The notes under the pieces were generated by a model. That model saw only the letters and a list, made by a program, of their open reading frames with translations, did no database searches and was not told the DNA's origin. From contig UCEY01000026.1 of assembly GCA_900471605.1 (NCBI GenBank), positions 62,001 through 126,000 on the forward strand: 64,000 nt of DNA, given 5' to 3'. Shown piece by piece: positions 47,205 through 56,711 of the stretch; positions within the stretch are counted from its first letter, which is position 1; every line of letters starts with the position of its first letter. The DNA comes from Hyphomicrobiales bacterium. GTDB taxonomy: Bacteria; Pseudomonadota; Alphaproteobacteria; Rhizobiales; Rhizobiaceae. The translations under genes and the position numbers were made by a program.

Positions 47205-48245
47205 ATGAAAGCCATGTTCTACGATGCCTTTGAAAAGGCACCTGAAATCCGCAACCTTCCCGATCCAGAGCCGACTTTTGGCGGCGTCGTGGTCAAGGTC
47301 GGGGCGACGGGGCTCTGCCGCAGCGACTGGCATGGATGGATGGGGCATGACCCCGATATCCGCCTGCCGCATGTGCCGGGCCATGAGCTGGCCGGCAAGG
47401 TGGTGGCGACCGGCAAGGGCGTCATGCGCTTCAAGATCGGCGACCGGGTAACGGTGCCTTTTGTCTCCGGCTGCGGCCATTGTTCCGAATGCCATTCGGG
47501 CAACAGTCAAGTCTGCCCCAACCAGTTCCAGCCGGGTTTCACCCATTGGGGCTCCTTCGCCGAATATGTGGCGATCGACTATGCCGACACCAACCTCGTG
47601 CACCTGCCCGAAGAGATCGACGATGCGACGGCGGCGAGCCTCGGCTGCCGGTTCGCGACCTCCTTCCGCGCGGTTGCCGACCGGGCCCGCACCGGGCCCG
47701 GCGACTGGGTGGCGGTGCATGGCTGCGGCGGGGTAGGGCTCTCCGCCATCATGATCGCCACGGCGCTCGGCGCCAATGCGATCGGCATCGATCTTTCCGA
47801 GGACAAGCTGGCGCTTGCCCGCCAATGCGGCGCGGTCGCCACGATCAACGCGAGCGCCGTGCCTGATGTCGTCGAGGCGGTTCGCGAGATCACCAAGGGC
47901 GGCGCACATGTGTCGATCGATGCGCTCGGCCATCCGGTCACCTGTTTCAACTCGATCAAGAATCTCCGCCGTCGCGGCCGGCATGTCCAGGTCGGGCTGA
48001 TGCTTGGCGAGCATGCCACGCCCTCGATCCCGATGGCGCAGGTGATCGGCCACGAGCTCGAAATCTACGGCAGCCATGGTATGCAGGCCTGGCGCTACGA
48101 TGCGATGCTCGCCATGCTGGCGGCCGGCAAGATGAAGCCGCAGCAGCTCATTTCCAGGCGCATCAGCCTGGAGGAGGCGGTGCCCGGATTGATGACGATG
48201 GACAAGTCGGAAACGCCCGGCATCAGCGTGATCACCACGTTCTGA
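47205..48245 (+). CDS. Zinc-dependent alcohol dehydrogenase (MDR superfamily)
   Basis: 346 aa. Catalytic zinc motif [10 protein letters not shown] and [14 protein letters not shown]; structural zinc cysteines in [15 protein letters not shown]; Rossmann motif [18 protein letters not shown] with D after it (GIDLS) suggesting NAD preference. It oxidises an alcohol or reduces an aldehyde; substrate unknown. GGGGGCC lies before the ATG. No regulator is adjacent. Confidence 0.92.
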   Translation: MKAMFYDAFEKAPEIRNLPDPEPTFGGVVVKVGATGLCRSDWHGWMGHDPDIRLPHVPGHELAGKVVATGKGVMRFKIGDRVTVPFVSGCGHCSECHSGNSQVCPNQFQPGFTHWGSFAEYVAIDYADTNLVHLPEEIDDATAASLGCRFATSFRAVADRARTGPGDWVAVHGCGGVGLSAIMIATALGANAIGIDLSEDKLALARQCGAVATINASAVPDVVEAVREITKGGAHVSIDALGHPVTCFNSIKNLRRRGRHVQVGLMLGEHATPSIPMAQVIGHELEIYGSHGMQAWRYDAMLAMLAAGKMKPQQLISRRISLEEAVPGLMTMDKSETPGISVITTF

Positions 48246-48376
48246 CGCCGCTGGCCCGGCCGATCTTTCGCGGCCGATTGTTCGTCGCACCGGCCGGAGC
48301 ATTCCGCGCCGCCCGCTTGGTGGCGGTCCGGGATACCCTATATCCGGGTTATGCTTCGAACCGGAAAGGACGAGCC

Positions 48377-48775
48377 ATGAATGTCGGGACACGCAAAATT
48401 CCAGGACCGGATCACCCGATCACCGTCGGCCACAATCCGGCGCGGATTGTGGTAAAGCTCGGCGACAAGGTAATCGCCGACAGCGTCCATTCGCTGACCT
48501 TGCGTGAAGCCTCCTATCCGCCGGTCCATTATATTCCGCGCAAGGACGTGGATATGACGCTCCTCGAGCGGACCGCCCACCAGAGCTACTGCCCTTACAA
48601 GGGCGAGGCCTCCTATTTCAGCATTCCGGCCGGCGGCGCACGCTCGGCCAACGCTGTGTGGACCTATGAGCACCCCTTTGACGCGGTTTCCGCGATTGCG
48701 GAACATGTCGCCTTCTATCCGGACCGGGTCGATTCGATCGAGGAGCTTACAGCGCCCGAAGCCGCCCCGTTGTGA
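48377..48775 (+). CDS. DUF427 domain protein
   Basis: 132 aa from the ATG at 48377 (AAGGA upstream). DUF427 hallmarks are present: RIVVKLGDKVIADS, PPVHYIPRKDVDMTLLERTAHQSYCPYKGEASYFSI and WTYEHPFDAVSAIAEHVAFYPDRVD. Small cytosolic beta-tent protein with a conserved Cys in the pocket; function unknown. Confidence 0.88.
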   Translation: MNVGTRKIPGPDHPITVGHNPARIVVKLGDKVIADSVHSLTLREASYPPVHYIPRKDVDMTLLERTAHQSYCPYKGEASYFSIPAGGARSANAVWTYEHPFDAVSAIAEHVAFYPDRVDSIEELTAPEAAPL

Positions 48776-48965
48776 CGCATCGGTTGCGACAGCGTGCCGA
48801 CCGGCGGTGTCGCGGCACGCTGATCGTGGGGCTCCTGTGGATGCGGCCGTTTCAGGAGTGCGTGCGAGGGAAGACCCTTGGGGCTGAAGAAAAATCCGTT
48901 GCCCTTGTCGGCTGGGCTTCCGCTCCCACGTCCTTAGGGTGTTGAAACAACCAAGGAGGAAAATC

Positions 48966-49319
48966 ATGCCCTATGTCGACGGATTTCTCTTGGCAGTGCC
49001 GAAGGCCAATCTGGAACGCTACAAGGACATGGCGCGTCTTGCCGGCACCGTGTGGATGGAACACGGCGCGCTGACCTATGTGGAATGCACGGCCGACGAC
49101 GTGCCCTACGGAGAACTGACCTCGTTTCCGCGGGCGGTTCAGGCCAAGGAGGATGAGATCGTCATCTTCTCCTGGATCACCTATGAAAGCCGTGCTCGCC
49201 GCGATGAGATCAATGCCAAAGTGATGGTCGATCCGCGGTTTGCGAACGACGAATGGAAACAGGTCTTTGATGGCAAGCGAATGATCTATGGCGGCTTCCA
49301 GAGCTTCCTGACATTGTAG
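48966..49319 (+). CDS. DUF1428 domain protein (dimeric alpha-beta barrel)
   Basis: 117 aa from the ATG at 48966, preceded by AAGGAGGAAAATC. It matches DUF1428: YVDGFLLAVPKANLERYKDMA, WMEHGALTYVECTADDVP, FPRAVQAKEDEIVIFSWITYESRARRDEINAKVM and a terminal MIYGGFQ. Function unknown. Confidence 0.88.
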   Translation: MPYVDGFLLAVPKANLERYKDMARLAGTVWMEHGALTYVECTADDVPYGELTSFPRAVQAKEDEIVIFSWITYESRARRDEINAKVMVDPRFANDEWKQVFDGKRMIYGGFQSFLTL

Positions 49320-49380
49320 CCTGTCCGGTGATAAGAGTGCCGCTCCCTGCCGACGCTCTTATCGATCAACGAGGTTTCCC

Positions 49381-49803
49381 ATGCCCCAGACCGTGCTCTC
49401 GATCTCCACAAGCGGCCAGGGCCTCTACGAATTTACCGACGCGGCGCAGGATTTTTTGCGCCGCGGGCAAGCGGGCGAAGGATTGCTCACTGTTTTCGTG
49501 CGCCATACGTCCTGCTCGCTGATCATCCAGGAAAACGCCGATCCGGATGTGCGCCATGACCTCAAGACCTTTTTCTCCCGCCTGGTGCCGCCCACGACCG
49601 ATCCCGAGATGCGCTGGATCACTCACACGGCCGAAGGCCCGGACGACATGCCGGCGCATATCAAGGCGGCGCTGACTGCCGTCTCCATCGGCATTCCCGT
49701 CAGGGACGGCCGGCTGATGCTCGGGACCTGGCAGGGCATCTATCTCTTCGAGCATCGCGACCGCCCGCATATCCGCCAGGTCGTGCTGCATCTTTCGCCG
49801 TGA
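49381..49803 (+). CDS. yjbQ: YjbQ family protein (UPF0047, secondary thiamine-phosphate synthase type)
   Basis: 140 aa. UPF0047 landmarks: GLLTVFVRHTSCSLIIQENADPDVRHDL, the metal-binding HTAEGPDDMPAHIK and LGTWQGIYLFEHRDRPHIRQVVLHL. E. coli YjbQ has weak thiamine phosphate synthase activity; the physiological role is open. GAGG precedes the ATG by 7 nt. Confidence 0.9.
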   Translation: MPQTVLSISTSGQGLYEFTDAAQDFLRRGQAGEGLLTVFVRHTSCSLIIQENADPDVRHDLKTFFSRLVPPTTDPEMRWITHTAEGPDDMPAHIKAALTAVSIGIPVRDGRLMLGTWQGIYLFEHRDRPHIRQVVLHLSP

Positions 49804-49956
49804 TTTTTGCCGTGAGCGGCCGATGAATAGCGGCTGAATGATAAGTTAGGATCTTGTTCAGATGCCCTGGGCTAGGGTCGCGCCAATCGCTCTGGAAGGC
49901 GAGAGGAACAACCTTGGGGCCGCAGAGCCTGGCCCGGATTTCGGAGAAACTTCCCT

Positions 49957-50313
49957 ATGACCAGCATGATCGTCAAAGCCGGCGTGGCCGCTCTTATTGC
50001 GCTCACCGGCCTTTCCGCCGCAGCCCCGACGGCTGCTGCGGCCGGCCCGGACTTCGCCATCCAGGTTCAGTATCGCGACCGTGACCGCGATTGGCGTCCC
50101 GACCGCGGCGGCGATCGCGACTGGCGCCCGGATCGTGGCCCCGGCGGCTGCTCTCCGTGGTTTGCCGAGGAAAAGGCAAGCCGCATGGGTCTGCGCCGCG
50201 CCCGCGTCGTGGAGGCTGGCCGTCGCGTCGTGGTGGTTGCCGGTTTCGGCCGCCGCGGCCCGGACCGTATCCTGTTTGCCAACGAGCGCGGCTGCCCGGT
50301 CATCCGCCGCTAG
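49957..50313 (+). CDS. Small exported Arg-rich protein with RDWRPDRG repeats
   Basis: 118 aa. A signal peptide ends near ...APTAAAA (residue 29). A charged segment with tandem copies of DRDWRPDRG follows (about residues 41-62). The C-terminal 55 residues resemble the small rhizobial secreted domain with CSPWFAEEKASRMGLRRARVVEAGRR, seen in many YXWGXW-like or antifreeze-protein-type hypotheticals. Two cysteines (in GGCSPW and GCPVI) could form a disulfide. Function unknown. Confidence 0.75.
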   Translation: MTSMIVKAGVAALIALTGLSAAAPTAAAAGPDFAIQVQYRDRDRDWRPDRGGDRDWRPDRGPGGCSPWFAEEKASRMGLRRARVVEAGRRVVVVAGFGRRGPDRILFANERGCPVIRR

Positions 50314-50365
50314 ATTTTATCCGAAGGACCCCTTCCGTCTCCATCGCCCGTTGACGGAAGAAAAG

Positions 50366-50403
50366 CGCCCCCGCCATGTCTGACGACCTGGCGGGGGCGT
50401 TTT
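50366..50403 (+). terminator. Rho-independent terminator downstream of the exported-protein gene
   Basis: 11-bp stem CGCCCCCGCCA / TGGCGGGGGCG with a 12-nt loop, followed by TTTT. Confidence 0.85.
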
Positions 50404-50461
50404 GTCTTAAGCCGGGCAGGGACCTAGTGCGAGAGGCGCCTGGCTCCTCAAGGAACGTCCG

Positions 50462-51211
50462 TTATTGCTCGAGAGCAAAGGTGACGTTGACGGTCACCGT
50501 ATAGGTGTTTTCGCCGCTGGCGACCGGAACCGCTTCGGCCGCCATATCCTTGGCCATCGCCATGCGCATCATCGGTTGCGGCGCCGGGCGCATTGAATTC
50601 TCGCTGATTTCGAGGATCCGCCCAAGCTTGACGCCGGCGGCTTCCGTCAGCGTTTTCGCCTTGGCGAGCGCTTCGGCAACCGCCTTCTTGCGCGCTTCGG
50701 TCACCGCCTCATCCGGCTTGTCGTTGGTGAAGGTGATCTGGCCGCCCTGGTTGACGCCGAGCTTCACCGACCGGTCGATTAGGCCGCCGAGCTTCTGGAG
50801 ATCGCGGACCTTGAGGGTGAGCGTGTTGGAAACTTCGTAGCCGACCACCTGCGGCGGCTCTATCACGCCCTTCTTGGGCTCGGTATTGCGGTATTGAGGA
50901 TAGATCGAGAAATTGCTGGTCTGGATATCGCGATCGGCGATGCCGTCGCCCTTGAGGGCGTCAAGCACATCTTTCATGGCCGCACTGCTGGCCGAAAGGG
51001 CCGCTTGCGCCGTTTGGCCGTTGCGGACAACCGAGAGCGTCAGTACCGCCATGTCCGGCGCCACGGCGGCTTCGCCTTCGCCGAGAACATTGATGACCGG
51101 TTCCCGGGGACGAATATCCTGGGCGAAACCCGGGGCCGCTGAAGAGACCGCAACCGCGCCGGCAATGGCGGCTGCAAGGACGAGACGTGACGACGAAAGC
51201 GCTGGGCGCAT
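50462..51211 (-). CDS. SIMPL domain (DUF541) periplasmic protein
   Basis: 249 aa with an N-terminal signal peptide ending near PGFAQ (residue 31). The SIMPL domain spans about 38-245: INVLGEGEAAVAPDMAVLTLSVV, IQTSNFSIYPQY, VGYEVSNTLTLKVRDLQKLGGLIDRSVKLG and ARKKAVAEALAKAKTLTEAAGVKLG. Proteins of this family form ring-like oligomers in the periplasm or outer membrane; function unsettled. Confidence 0.9.
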   Translation of the reverse strand: MRPALSSSRLVLAAAIAGAVAVSSAAPGFAQDIRPREPVINVLGEGEAAVAPDMAVLTLSVVRNGQTAQAALSASSAAMKDVLDALKGDGIADRDIQTSNFSIYPQYRNTEPKKGVIEPPQVVGYEVSNTLTLKVRDLQKLGGLIDRSVKLGVNQGGQITFTNDKPDEAVTEARKKAVAEALAKAKTLTEAAGVKLGRILEISENSMRPAPQPMMRMAMAKDMAAEAVPVASGENTYTVTVNVTFALEQ

Positions 51212-51451
51212 GGATGTTCTCTCCGATTGTCCGGGCGGCTGGGACGTTGTTCCCGGGCCTGCCCGTCATGTTCCATCTGCCACGCGACGAGCCGGAAACG
51301 GGAATCGCCCCGGCCTGTTCGCGCCAGACGAGCCTACCTGCCGGTTGATTGTGAACCTATTACGGCAACGGCTTGTAGCTTCTCAGGAATTGCGTTAGAG
51401 CCAACCTCCGGGTGAAGGCGAACCATTGCGCCTCACCGCTGCCGGATCGGC

Positions 51452-51527
51452 GGGCCTGTAGCTCAATGGTTAGAGCCGGCGGCTCATAACCGCTTGGTTG
51501 GGGGTTCGAGTCCCTCCGGGCCCACCA
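51452..51527 (+). tRNA. tRNA-Ile2 (anticodon CAU, lysidine-modified)
   Basis: 76 nt with a complete cloverleaf: acceptor GGGCCTG/CGGGCCC, D-arm GCTC/GAGC, anticodon loop CTCATAA, T-loop TTCGAGT and encoded CCA. The anticodon CAU is shared by tRNA-Met and tRNA-Ile2. The body (AGCTCA-TGGTTAGAGC-GGCG-CTCATAA-CGCTTGGT) closely matches E. coli tRNA-Ile2, so isoleucine after TilS modification is the better call. Mobile-element remains begin right after it, and tRNA 3' ends are favoured integration sites. Confidence 0.9.
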
Positions 51528-51839
51528 TTCAGTCCAGCGGTTTTCGCGGATTTTGAACCGTATCGAAATAGCGCCGACATTTTCGTATGTTAGGGTGGGG
51601 CCTGTTAATCGAGTTGGTTAGTTGGTCACAGAATTCGGGCTTCGTCACTGTTTTCAGCACGGCCGTCTCAGTTTGCTATTTTCCGTATCCAAGTCGTTTT
51701 CGGCGAGGGGCTATGTCGGCGCCTCTGCATTACCGGAATCGGATAAATCAATGAAATAGCACGCCCGAATCCATACGGCGCCCCCGGTGAGTGAGGCACC
51801 GCATGGATTGGACGTTTCGGTGACGGAAGAGGGCGCGTC
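51528..51839. other. Intergenic region between tRNA and recombinase remnant
   Basis: 312 bp without a credible gene. I searched by eye for a repeat of the tRNA 3' end further downstream in the window (as expected for attR) and did not find one. Confidence 0.4.
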
Positions 51840-53523
51840 TCAAGCGACGCGGCCGATCTGCTCTTCCCACATCAGCGGTAGATCGGACATGCGGAGCAGC
51901 CCGTTGGGTTGTCAGCGATGCTGGCTGGCGACTGGTGAGCATGGCCTCGGTAATTGATGGGGCGAGGAAAGCGAGCGGCAGGATTCGGCTGACCTCCGAG
52001 AGCTCGGTCTGGTAGCGACGCGCCACATCCGTGAGGCTTCGCCCTGAGCCGTCGGTGAGGTTGGCTAGATAACAATGGGCTTTCGCGATCAACTGCACCA
52101 GCGATGGATCTGGCCTCCGGTTAGAAGCGTCACCGTTGGTGACGACCATGCGGAACTCAACACCGCGTCGCTTCATCGCGATGGGAAGTACTAGCGTTTC
52201 GAGGCAGTCGGCGTCTTCGCTCGAATCTTGGCCTTTCTCTTTGACCCTTCCCATCAGAGCATCGATCAGCGCTCTACGATCCCAAGTGAAGGTGATCGTA
52301 TTGCTGCCGAGATCGATTCGCGGGAACACCTCGCGGAGAGTGTCCCTTAGTCGATCTTCGGTGTCGCCACGCTTATCTGCACGCAGCATCCGTTCTGCCG
52401 CTGCGATACCTTTTGTGATTTGCTGCTCATGCCCGCCTCTAACCAGCGTGTTAGTCGGGCTTTATCGGTGAGGAGGTGTTTGAACTGCGATATCGCGATG
52501 CGGTCAAGTTCAGGCGCCGGAATGCGCCACGCGCTATCGTCTTTCTCTTTTGACCGCTTCAGTCGCGACGAGCTTTAGTAGCGGTAGCGCTTCCACCTTG
52601 TCGACGCATAAGATGCGATCAGTTCGTCGCCGGTGTCATCAAAAACGATGCCCATGGGCAAATGTCCATCATGCCGATTGGTGGATGAAAATCGCTTCGA
52701 TCTTTGATCCACCAGACACTGCTGAACCTGCGCGAAGAGATCTGCGTCGACAATCGGCACATGCTCCCCGTCGTAAATATTGGTCTTGTGGCGGATCTTG
52801 CCGATGTAAATCGGGTTGGCCAGGAGGTGGCTGAGGTTCCCGCGGTCGATCGGGCTGCCCACCGTTTGCGTCGTTCGGATCGAAAGGGTTTTGACCTGCC
52901 GCATTCATCAACAAGTCCCCTGATAGACCGCAGCTGCATGTATCGTTCAAACAGATAGCGGACAGTCTCAGCTTCCTCTTCATCAACGATCAGCTTGCGC
53001 CCCTGCGCGCGATTCCCAAGCGGCACAATACCGCCCATCCACATGCCCTTCTTCTTTGAGGCAGCGATTTTGTCGCGAATTCGCTCAGCGGTCACCTCGC
53101 GCTCGAATTGAGCAAAGGAGAGAAGCACGTTGAGGGTCAGCCTTCCCATTGACGTGGTTGTATTGAACTGCTGGGTACGGAGACGAAGGAGACTGATTGT
53201 TTGTCGAAGATTTCGACGATACGAGAAAAGTCTGTCAGCGAACGAGTGAGGCGGTCGATCTTATAGACCACCACCACATCAATCTTACGATCCTCAATAT
53301 CCTGCAGAAGTCGCTGTAGGGCAGGGCGCTCCATCGTGCCGCCGGAGATACCTCCATCGTCGTAGCGTTCAGGGACAAGCGTCCAGCCGAGACCGCTCTG
53401 CGACGCGATGAAGGCACTGCATGCTTCCCATTGGGCGCCGATAGAGTTGAAACCCTGGTCGAGACCCTCCTCTGTCGATTTGCGGGTATAGACGGCGCTG
53501 CGACGTTTCGGGATCGTGCTCAT
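51840..53523 (-). pseudogene. Decayed large serine recombinase (resolvase family)
   Basis: Minus-strand remains of a protein of about 550 aa. The start MSTIPKRRSAVYTRKSTEEGLDQG (catalytic Ser in YTRKSTEEG), YDDGGISGG and KIDRLTRSLTDF come from the resolvase domain. Then the frame shifts near 53172 to FAQFEREVTAERIRDKIAASKKKGMW; shifts again near 52905 (GNLSHLLANPIYIGKI); meets an in-frame stop at 52575; shifts near 52415 and again near 51908, where the normal C-terminus (SDLPLMWEEQIGRVA) reappears. At least four frameshifts and a stop make it non-functional. Confidence 0.9.
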
Positions 53524-54086
53524 AAGCCAAAGAACCTCGGGCCCGACCAATGTGCGCCGGTGATTTTGCGAGCGATGGCGGAAAGCGACCTGTAGGTCTT
53601 ACCATCGAAAATGAACCCCTTATCGCCGACATCGACGCAGTGCCGCCGACCATTTCAATCCCGCACAAGGCGTGTGCAGGGGGATAGCGTTACCCGTCGT
53701 GTCGCGTTCTCTGAAAGCCTCGACTTTCGAGGCGTTGATTGGCCCTGCGTGTCTGAGCCCGCGCCGTTCTTGCTTTCGAAAGATATTTCGCTTGGCTCAT
53801 CGAGATCTCTCTTCATGAGGGTCATCCCGGTGCCTTCGTCGAGTTGACGTCCGGATGCATATGCTGGCATTGCTACCCTCAGCTCTTTGCGAGCAGCCCT
53901 TGATAGTGTGCCATGAGCCTTGACCTGCAGATCGAAGGAAATCGAGCGCTCCAGCAATCGACGTTTGGCGCCTTTCGGCGGCGCGAAGCCATGAGACTTC
54001 GCCCACATGGCGGTTAGTTCCGCATAGGAAAGATCGCCGAGGGCGGCGATCTTCTGTTCGATTGTCGTTTTGACCTTCATTGTCAT
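53520..54086 (-). pseudogene. Decayed DUF2924 gene of a serine-recombinase module
   Basis: The first 143 codons run IEQKIAALGDLSYAELTAMWAKSHGFAPPKGAKRRLLERSISFDLQ to CTRLVRD and then stop (TGA at 53655-53657, where the family usually has Trp). The same frame continues NGRRHCVDVGDKGFIFDGKTYRSLSAIARKITGAHWSGPRFFGL, the normal DUF2924 C-terminus, to a TGA that overlaps the recombinase start (ATGA). A single nonsense change thus broke it. DUF2924 proteins usually accompany large serine recombinases. Confidence 0.85.
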
Positions 54087-54224
54087 GTTAGGCTACCGGT
54101 GCCAATACTTGGAGCTGGGATAAGTACACCCTTTACCCGAGGTCTTTCGGACCTCCGTGGTTCAGCGGACGATACGGCAGGATTGGAAGCTAACTGATAA
54201 GCGGCTGCGGCGATCGATGTAATC

Positions 54225-54345
54225 TCAGAGATCACCAGCCTCTACGATCCAGTAGTATGTTACCCCGCAGGCGCGTGTAACGCGCGTGACTTCAAGACCA
54301 AGCTTCTTCCTGACCTTGCCGGAGAGGAAGCCGCGTACCGAATGA
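54225..54345 (-). pseudogene. 3' fragment of a DUF3489 gene
   Basis: Only about 39 C-terminal codons remain: HSVRGFLSGKVRKKLGLEVTRV...GVTYYWIVEAGDL, the DUF3489 end. DUF3489, DUF2924 and a serine recombinase form a common module. The 5' part has been cut off exactly where the terminase remnant begins (54345/54346), marking a recombination junction. Confidence 0.75.
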
Positions 54346-55119
54346 GCAGACCTGATCGTCGTCGACGACCTGATGAAGGCCGACGACTGGAACTCGCATA
54401 CGGCGCGTGACGCCGCCTGGGATTTTTTGTGAACTCCCTCCAGACCCGTCTCGACAACAGCGTCAAGGCGGCGATCGTCGCTATCCAGCAACGTCTGCAT
54501 GAGGACGATGTCGCCGGTCACATGATTGCCAGCGGTGAATATTATCACCTCAACCTTCCAGCAATCGCGGCTGAAGAGCAGCGTATCCCGATCGGCCCCG
54601 GCAAGATCTACATCCGCCGCCCGAGTGATGTTCTGTTCCCGCAGCTGTTTCCGCCGGAAAGGCTGGAGAGCCTTCGACGCAACGGTGGCGAGCAGTTCTT
54701 CTCGGGACAATATCAGCAGAACCCGGTTCCCCCTGGCGGCAACCGGCTTAACTGGAGCCATTGGGGTACCTATGACGAACTGCCGAAACGGCATGAACTG
54801 GAGCTTGTCGTCCAAAGCTGGGATACCGGCATGACGGCCGACCCCGAAAGCGACTATTCCGCATGCACGACCTGGGGATGCTGCGAGGGAGAATGGTAAA
54901 TGCTTGACGTGTTCCGGCAGACGATGAACTACGGGGACCTGAAGCGCCGGGTCATCCACATGGCAAGGCTGTGGGGAGCGGATCGGGTGATCATCGAGAA
55001 TGCGGCCAGCGGCATCATGCTGCTCAGGGAGTTGAGGCAGGAGCGTGCTATTGCGGGCAAGCTGCGGAGCTTCGTTCCGAAGGTGGATAAGGAGCTGAGG
55101 TTCGAGACGCAGATCGCCC
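54346..55119 (+). pseudogene. Phage terminase large subunit remnant
   Basis: Starts inside the ATPase domain (ADLIVVDDLMKADDW, Walker B) with no N-terminal half. A 1-nt loss near 54427 (WDFF to NSLQTRLDN) shifts the frame. RRPSDVLFPQLFPPERLESLR, EQFFSGQYQQNPVPPGGN and VQSWDTGMT follow. An in-frame TAA at 54897 interrupts GEW / LDVFRQTMNYGDLKRRVIHMARLWGADRVIIENAASG, the nuclease domain. Homology stops near 55119. No other phage genes remain, so this is a relic. Confidence 0.88.
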
Positions 55120-55162
55120 GGCGGCCGATGATGCGAATAAGGGTCGTGCCATCGGCCCTGCC

Positions 55163-55623
55163 TCACATCCCGTCAGGTCGGGCGCGAACCGCAATGACAC
55201 GGGCCGACAGCGGATCGTAATCGCATTCATAGGTATGGATGATCCATGCGCCGAAACCGTTCTGGAACTCGATGCCGTCGCCGACATAGGCGAGCGTGCC
55301 GGTTCCTCATTCAACCAGGTCGCCCGCGGGAACCGCGGCTCGAAGGTACGGTTGATCCATTTGAAGTTCTGCTTTGCCAGGCGTTCGACCGGCACCTCGC
55401 AATTCCTGCCGGCAGCCGCCTGCCATTTGCTTGCCCAGTAGGTGAGGTCGCGTACGCAGGTGGAATACTCCGCCTGCCAGGTCTCGGCAGGTCCGGCGGT
55501 TTTGCTGCTGGTCGTTCCCTCGGTTCCAGCATCTTGGCCGGGTTCCCCAAAGTTCCAGATTACCGCCGCGATCAGCAGGCCAAGTCCCACGATATTCTTG
55601 ATCTTGTAGTTTTGCCGGCTCAT
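55163..55623 (-). pseudogene. Frameshifted membrane-anchored QNGFGAW-domain gene (second of a tandem pair)
   Basis: Starts at 55623 (MSRQNYKIKNIVGLGLLIAAVIWNFG, one TM) overlapping the stop of the upstream gene by ATGA. It continues with CVRDLTYWASKWQAAAGRNCEVPVERL and KWINRTFEPRFP. A missing base near 55305 then shifts the frame, and the other frame reads GTLAYVGDGIEFQNGFGAWIIHTYECDYDP to a stop at 55163. That end resembles the end of the upstream gene. Family not recognised. It may be a pseudogene, or the indel may be a sequencing error; either way one gene of about 152 codons is intended. Confidence 0.65.
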
Positions 55624-56490
55624 CCGTTGACCTCCGCGGTGACGACCCTTTTGTGGCGGTAGTCGAACAGGCATTCGTAGCGGTATTGCCGCCATGCCCC
55701 GAAGCCGTTCTGCAGCTTGAGTTGGTTGCCAGAGAAGCGGATGGTTCCGGCACCGGGATCGACATAGGCGGAGAAGAAGGTCGGAGGCCCCGCCAAAACC
55801 ATCGGTCCATTCATGGTCATAACGGGCGTAGGCCTCTATGACCGGTTTGCACTGTAGCCGGGCTTCCCTTTCGTAAGGCTTCGAAAAGCACGCGTCATCG
55901 GCGTTGCAGCGCGCCTGTTCGGCACGGCGGGCGCTGGCGGCCTGTTTCCCCTGCTGGGCGTCGAGGAGACGCTGGGCCTGCGCGCCGAGCGCGGCAACGC
56001 CGGAGTTGCGGACGAGGTCGAAGCGTCTGGTCTCGGTGACCACCGCCTGATAGGCCTTGGCATCGATCGAGGCCCGAAGCCGCTTCAGGAGCGCCGGCTT
56101 ACGGGCCGCCGGTTCCGCCTTGAGCCTCTCGCGTTCTACCCGCTGTTCCGCGATCGTCACCTGGACGGCTTGGAAGAGCGCTGGCAGAACCGGAAGGGTG
56201 AGCAGCAGCAGGACCCGCACAGTGCGCGTAAGCCTTATGCCGGTGACACGATAGGCCAGCCGCCGGAGGATCGGGGTGACGAGCGCTGCCGCCCCAAGTA
56301 AGCCGAGACCGATCGCCGGCTGCTTGCCGATCACCGCCGCCAGACCCGTCATCAAGAAGGAGCCGCGCGCCTCCGTCGCGGCCCGCCTCAGCGCCACCAT
56401 CCGTTCGATTGGCGGGTTGAGGCAGGAGGCGAGGGCGGCGACCGCGCCGGGCTCGATCCGCTCCGTACCTTGGCCGAGATGGCGCAGCAC
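55620..56490 (-). pseudogene. Frameshifted membrane gene with QNGFGAW domain (first of a tandem pair)
   Basis: About 290 codons. The frame is open upstream to 56580 without an ATG; a GTG at 56490 is the first start, so the 5' end is uncertain. It has two or three hydrophobic segments (about residues 45-110), an Arg/Glu/Ala-rich helical part, then CNADDACFSKPYEREARLQCKPVIEAYARYDHEW. An extra G near 55790 shifts the frame into PPTFFSAYVDPGAGTIRF and LQNGFGAWRQYRYECLFDYRHKRVV, which is paralogous to the end of the next gene. Function unknown; an XRE regulator is divergent from it. Confidence 0.65.
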
Positions 56491-56670
56491 GGTTGAGATC
56501 CCCTCGACCAGCCTGAGGTCTTCCTCGATCGCCAGGGACAGGCGGAGAGATGTGTTGGCGAGCGGGGTCTTGTCGTCTTAGGCTATGTGGGTGCCTCTTG
56601 CTCAGGTGGACTTCGGCAAACTGCGGATACCCGAATCTGACTTCATATCATGGACCAATACTAAAGTTTG

Positions 56671-56697
56671 CTTCATGGTTAAGTCCCAATCATGAAG
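56671..56697. promoter_or_regulatory. Probable operator of the XRE regulator
   Basis: Inverted repeat CTTCATG (56671-56677) and CATGAAG (56691-56697), 13 bp apart, ending 14 bp before the XRE start. Further CTTCAT copies occur at 56641 and at the start codon itself. Confidence 0.55.
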
Positions 56698-56711
56698 TCG
56701 TCTTCGGCTTC

